This document shows positions 61,499 through 64,000 of a DNA stretch of 64,000 nucleotides, in pieces (within the stretch, counting starts at the first letter, position 1; every line of letters starts with the position of its first letter). Source of the DNA: Polytrichum commune (lineage: Eukaryota > Streptophyta > Polytrichopsida > Polytrichales > Polytrichaceae); assembly GCA_950295325.1 (NCBI GenBank), contig OX485805.1, positions 19,331,501 through 19,395,500 on the forward strand, given 5' to 3'. A program made the translations under genes and the position numbers. The notes beneath the pieces are model-generated. The model was given only the letters and a program-made list of their open reading frames with translations, was not told where the DNA came from and did not search any database.

Positions 61499-61564
61499 TG
61501 GAGCGAATCAGATTGAAGCATAGAATTGCATAATTAATCTAGTGGTAGTGGGCCCATAACCTAA

Positions 61565-61910
61565 TGCAAGTAGAATGTTATTCACAAGTATCTGTGAGAT
61601 TAACTCTGCACTGTAATGAGAAATTTTATTATCCTCAATTCAAACACCTTACAGAACTTCTACCTCTAGATGTTCCTACGCCTGGTGGATCTTATACATA
61701 GCCATATCTAGACTTAGCCTATCTGATACATTGTGCACACAAAAGATAAACTATTGTATTCCTATTTCTGTATATAAAGAATTGCTTCTATCAATCTGTC
61801 TAGATGCTTCGGCACTAGAATGTTCTACATGAATTCTACCTTGCTGGAATACTACGTTTCTAGAATGTTCATTAGTAGGATGAATGTAACTGGATGAACG
61901 TATACATCCA
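61565..61910 (-). repeat. Copia 5' LTR
   Basis: 346 bp, partner of 55919-56263. On the minus strand it is followed by TTAGGTTATGGGCCCACTAC, where the primer-binding site would lie, then by the gag start at 61498. Confidence 0.9.
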
Positions 61911-62321
61911 ATATTTTGTCCTTCCAAATGCGAAAACCTTTGGAATTTCTTCCAATTCCCAGGGTTTTTTTCACTATTATTATCTCTACAAGAGACAACA
62001 AAAGAAGATTTCTTCTTTTTTGGCTAACTCAACATTTTTAGCCTCAAATGTTAAGGCCATGTTATAGGCCTTTCCGAGCATATATTAAGGCTTCAAAGCC
62101 TTGACATCATATTTGATAGAACTATGAAGACCCTTAACAAAGAAGATAAAGTTGTCTTTGTCATATAAATTTGGGAAATATTCAACCAATTTGTGGAACC
62201 TATCTTTGTACACTTGAATTGTCAACGCACCTTGTCTAAGGTCTTTCAAGCATTCTTTCATATTTTGAATATGATCATGTGATAAAGAATGTTCTAAAAA
62301 AAACTTCATAAATTTGACCAT
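61911..62321 (-). pseudogene. Gypsy gag fragment
   Basis: 62321-62085 encodes MKFFLEHSLSHDHIQNMKEC and LRQGALTIQVYKDRFHKLVEYFP, a retrotransposon gag domain. It is truncated downstream by the copia insertion at 61910. Confidence 0.7.
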
Positions 62322-62811
62322 ATTTCCATTGGACCTTTGATGGTATCCTCTTTGTCAGGTTTAACACAAGTTCATCAGAGATGGGCTCGTTCTCTCTATT
62401 AAATTTTTTTAATTAAAAAAATAGTATATCACTATATTGATAAATTAAAAAAACTAATAAACAAACCGCCCCAAAAAAAACAAAAAAAAAACAAAGAAAG
62501 AAAGAAATGCCATTTTAAATATTTTTAATCATATTTTTAATCATTTGATTTGGTAAGCATACTTTCTAATTTATTTGGGATTAATTAGGAAAAATAAAGA
62601 TTAATTAGACTTAATTACATTCAATCACACTTAATTAGTTTGAATGCGTATGAATACATGGGAAAGTACACAACATTTCCTAAAATATTATAAAATATAC
62701 ATACTAAATCAACACACTAATTTAAGTATCAATTTAGAATGACAAAGACAATTTCAAATTGTAAGTCACAAAAATTATAACCTCAATGCTAGTGAGGGTT
62801 TTGTAATATTT
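62322..62811. other. AT-rich region, decayed gypsy 5' internal sequence
   Basis: Poly-A and AT-rich sequence (about 62400-62520 nearly pure A/T) with no coding signal. It lies between the gag fragment and the 5' LTR of the gypsy element. Confidence 0.45.
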
Positions 62812-62995
62812 TTGACTTCCAAGTCAATTACATGCTTTATTGACAATTTCACTTTGATAATGAATTCCCAGTCAATTGCTTATTTACTCGATGGAAGTGA
62901 ACATATATATTGGATTTTGGACCTTGAAGGTGAAGTGCACTCAACATGGGATTTGTAGTCAAGTGGTCTTCAAAAATGCAAGGGCAAAGTTTTTT
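62812..62995 (+). repeat. Copy of the 23270 dispersed repeat
   Basis: Shares GACTTCCAAGTCAATTACAT and GAAGTGAACATATATATTGG with the complement of 23270-23465. It appears to be inserted near the 5' LTR of the gypsy element. Confidence 0.65.
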
Positions 62996-63114
62996 TCGAA
63001 GTTGGGCGGGGCGTGCAGCAGTTTTCGGTCGGGTTCGAAAATTTCCCAGGAGGGTTGCCCCCGCCAGGATCTGACACCCCCAGAAGTTTGTACAGGGGTG
63101 TTCAATGTCTGCCA

Positions 63115-63350
63115 TCCATAGTATCTAAGAGATACTTTTAGAAGTTTGCAATCTTACTAAATATAAACTACACCTTCTTAATCTATATACATAGATCATT
63201 TCAATTTGTGATTCTCTCTCTTCTATATGGATAATACTTAACTAACTTCTCATCCATCACCTTGTTTTCATCCACACTCCTTAGCCTTGGACATCCAATC
63301 TTGCAATTTTCATCATCCTCAATATTCCATTTCCCAATTTGTCCATTACA
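63115..63350 (-). repeat. Gypsy 5' LTR
   Basis: Partner of 39413-39648, with many substitutions between the two and thus much older than the copia insertion. The inner end is followed (minus) by GGTGTCAGATCCTGGCG-like sequence, possibly a primer-binding site. Confidence 0.65.
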
Positions 63351-64000
63351 ATTGTGTTTAAAGAGATTGGACTAAGTGCACAAAAATTGTTGACTATCTA
63401 GAATCAATAGTAACATAATTGGGGGAACAACATGGCCTTCTTGGGATGCACAAGATGGATCCACCAGTCATACCGTGCAGGTGGGTTATTCTTCCATCAA
63501 CATCCTGAGTTTCACTTAGATTTCATGGCTATCGGAAGTCATGTCACTGATCCTAAAACTAGTGCCACCCAAACCTATTACAATCTGTCTATTTTTCTGA
63601 ATTAAAGCTTAATTCTCTGCTTGTTTTAGTAGTAAATGACGAATTATTGAGAAATTCAAACTCACCCTGATGTAGCAAGAGTAGACCAAAAAATGGTTAT
63701 TTGACAATGCTCATGATGAACTGTACAGTAACCTACACTATGATACTTTTGTCAATGACGAAGCCATACTGGTGATAACACAAGGCCAGAAAATAATTAC
63801 AAATATATGGGAAGTCCTGAAGCCCCCTTTGTACAATTAAGGCGTAAACTGATCTCAGCCTCCACACCCGCTTGTCACCGGAATCGGTACATTCTTGGTG
63901 AAGCAAGTTGCCTGACAGCTATACCAAACTTAGCAGAAAGCGCAGAAATGGACATCCAATTATCTGCTCATGTAACCTATATTACATGATACAACATTCT
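63351..64000. other. Right end of window, no gene supported
   Basis: About 63360-63410 contains a short piece resembling the M1 MITE (GATTGGACTAAGTGCACA). Remaining open frames are short and without family signal. Confidence 0.45.

Larger units (their letters stand above)
55919..61910 (-). mobile_element. Ty1/copia retrotransposon, young insertion
   Basis: 5992 bp with two LTRs (55919-56263 and 61565-61910) starting TG and ending CA in either orientation. Domain order on the minus strand is gag, zinc knuckle, protease, integrase, RT, RNase H; integrase before RT marks copia. The LTRs differ by only about three substitutions and one indel. No matching 5-bp target duplication is visible at the outer borders. 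Confidence 0.9.
39413..63350 (-). mobile_element. Ty3/gypsy retrotransposon (chromovirus type) with nested insertions
   Basis: I read this as one old minus-strand element spread over 24 kb. In minus order: 5' LTR 63350-63115, gag 62321-61911, [copia], protease and linker 55918-55127, [MULE and other inserts, 55126-44004], RT 44003-43139, [LINE], RNase H 41376-41059, integrase and chromodomain 41000-39679, purine-rich tract, 3' LTR 39648-39413. The protein order fits across each break: the linker ends ...LPKELPGMPHERE at 55127 and RT resumes with VDQAIKL at 44003. LTR copies are clearly diverged and every domain has stops, so the host copy is old. The alternative is several separate gypsy fragments. 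Confidence 0.7.

Overview
The window is plant nuclear DNA. Its genes carry many GT-AG introns, and their products are recognisable plant proteins: an LMBR1-type membrane protein, plastid thioredoxin z and a DExH RNA helicase with UBA and RWD domains. The rest is dense in plant-type transposons. No protein fixes the species. The gene styles and the transposon families (an RNase H-bearing LINE and a SWIM-type MULE resembling those I associate with bryophytes, lycophytes and ferns) suggest an early-diverging land plant; this is inference.

Layout. 1-2136 (+): last four exons of an LMBR1 domain protein (LMBD2-like). 3393-11321 (-): a 14-exon gene for a protein with two retropepsin-like aspartic protease cores; the joined exons keep one frame for 608 codons. 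13384-15319 (+): thioredoxin z (CITRX), WCGPC active site. 17115-19443: two overlapping, unrecognised gene models on opposite strands. 20.4-26.8 kb: a transposon block (LINE copies, a pogo-like element nested in a LINE, a long-inverted-repeat element, MITEs). 27285-36690 (+): an 11-exon DExH-box RNA helicase of 1573 residues with every helicase motif. 37.7-63.35 kb: nested transposons.

The nested block can be read as one old Ty3/gypsy element on the minus strand (LTRs at 39413-39648 and 63115-63350) opened by later insertions. A copia element (55919-61910) splits gag from protease. A block at about 44.0-55.1 kb splits the protease-RT linker from RT. A LINE (41477-43035), flanked by a 103-bp target duplication, splits RT from RNase H. 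Inside the 44-55 kb block lies the most interesting object: a 7.5-kb Mutator-like element (47548-55064) with a 10-bp target duplication. It has two divergent genes, a decayed SWIM-type MULE transposase (-) and a decayed multi-exon gene (+) with motifs of a beta-class DNA amino-methyltransferase. Between them is an array of seven palindromes around GGCCGTTAACGGCC.

At least four MITE families occur. One, about 370 bp with TA target sites, sits in introns or flanks of both left-hand genes at six places. All exon models come from reading splice sites and frames by eye; no alignment, transcript or database search was run.
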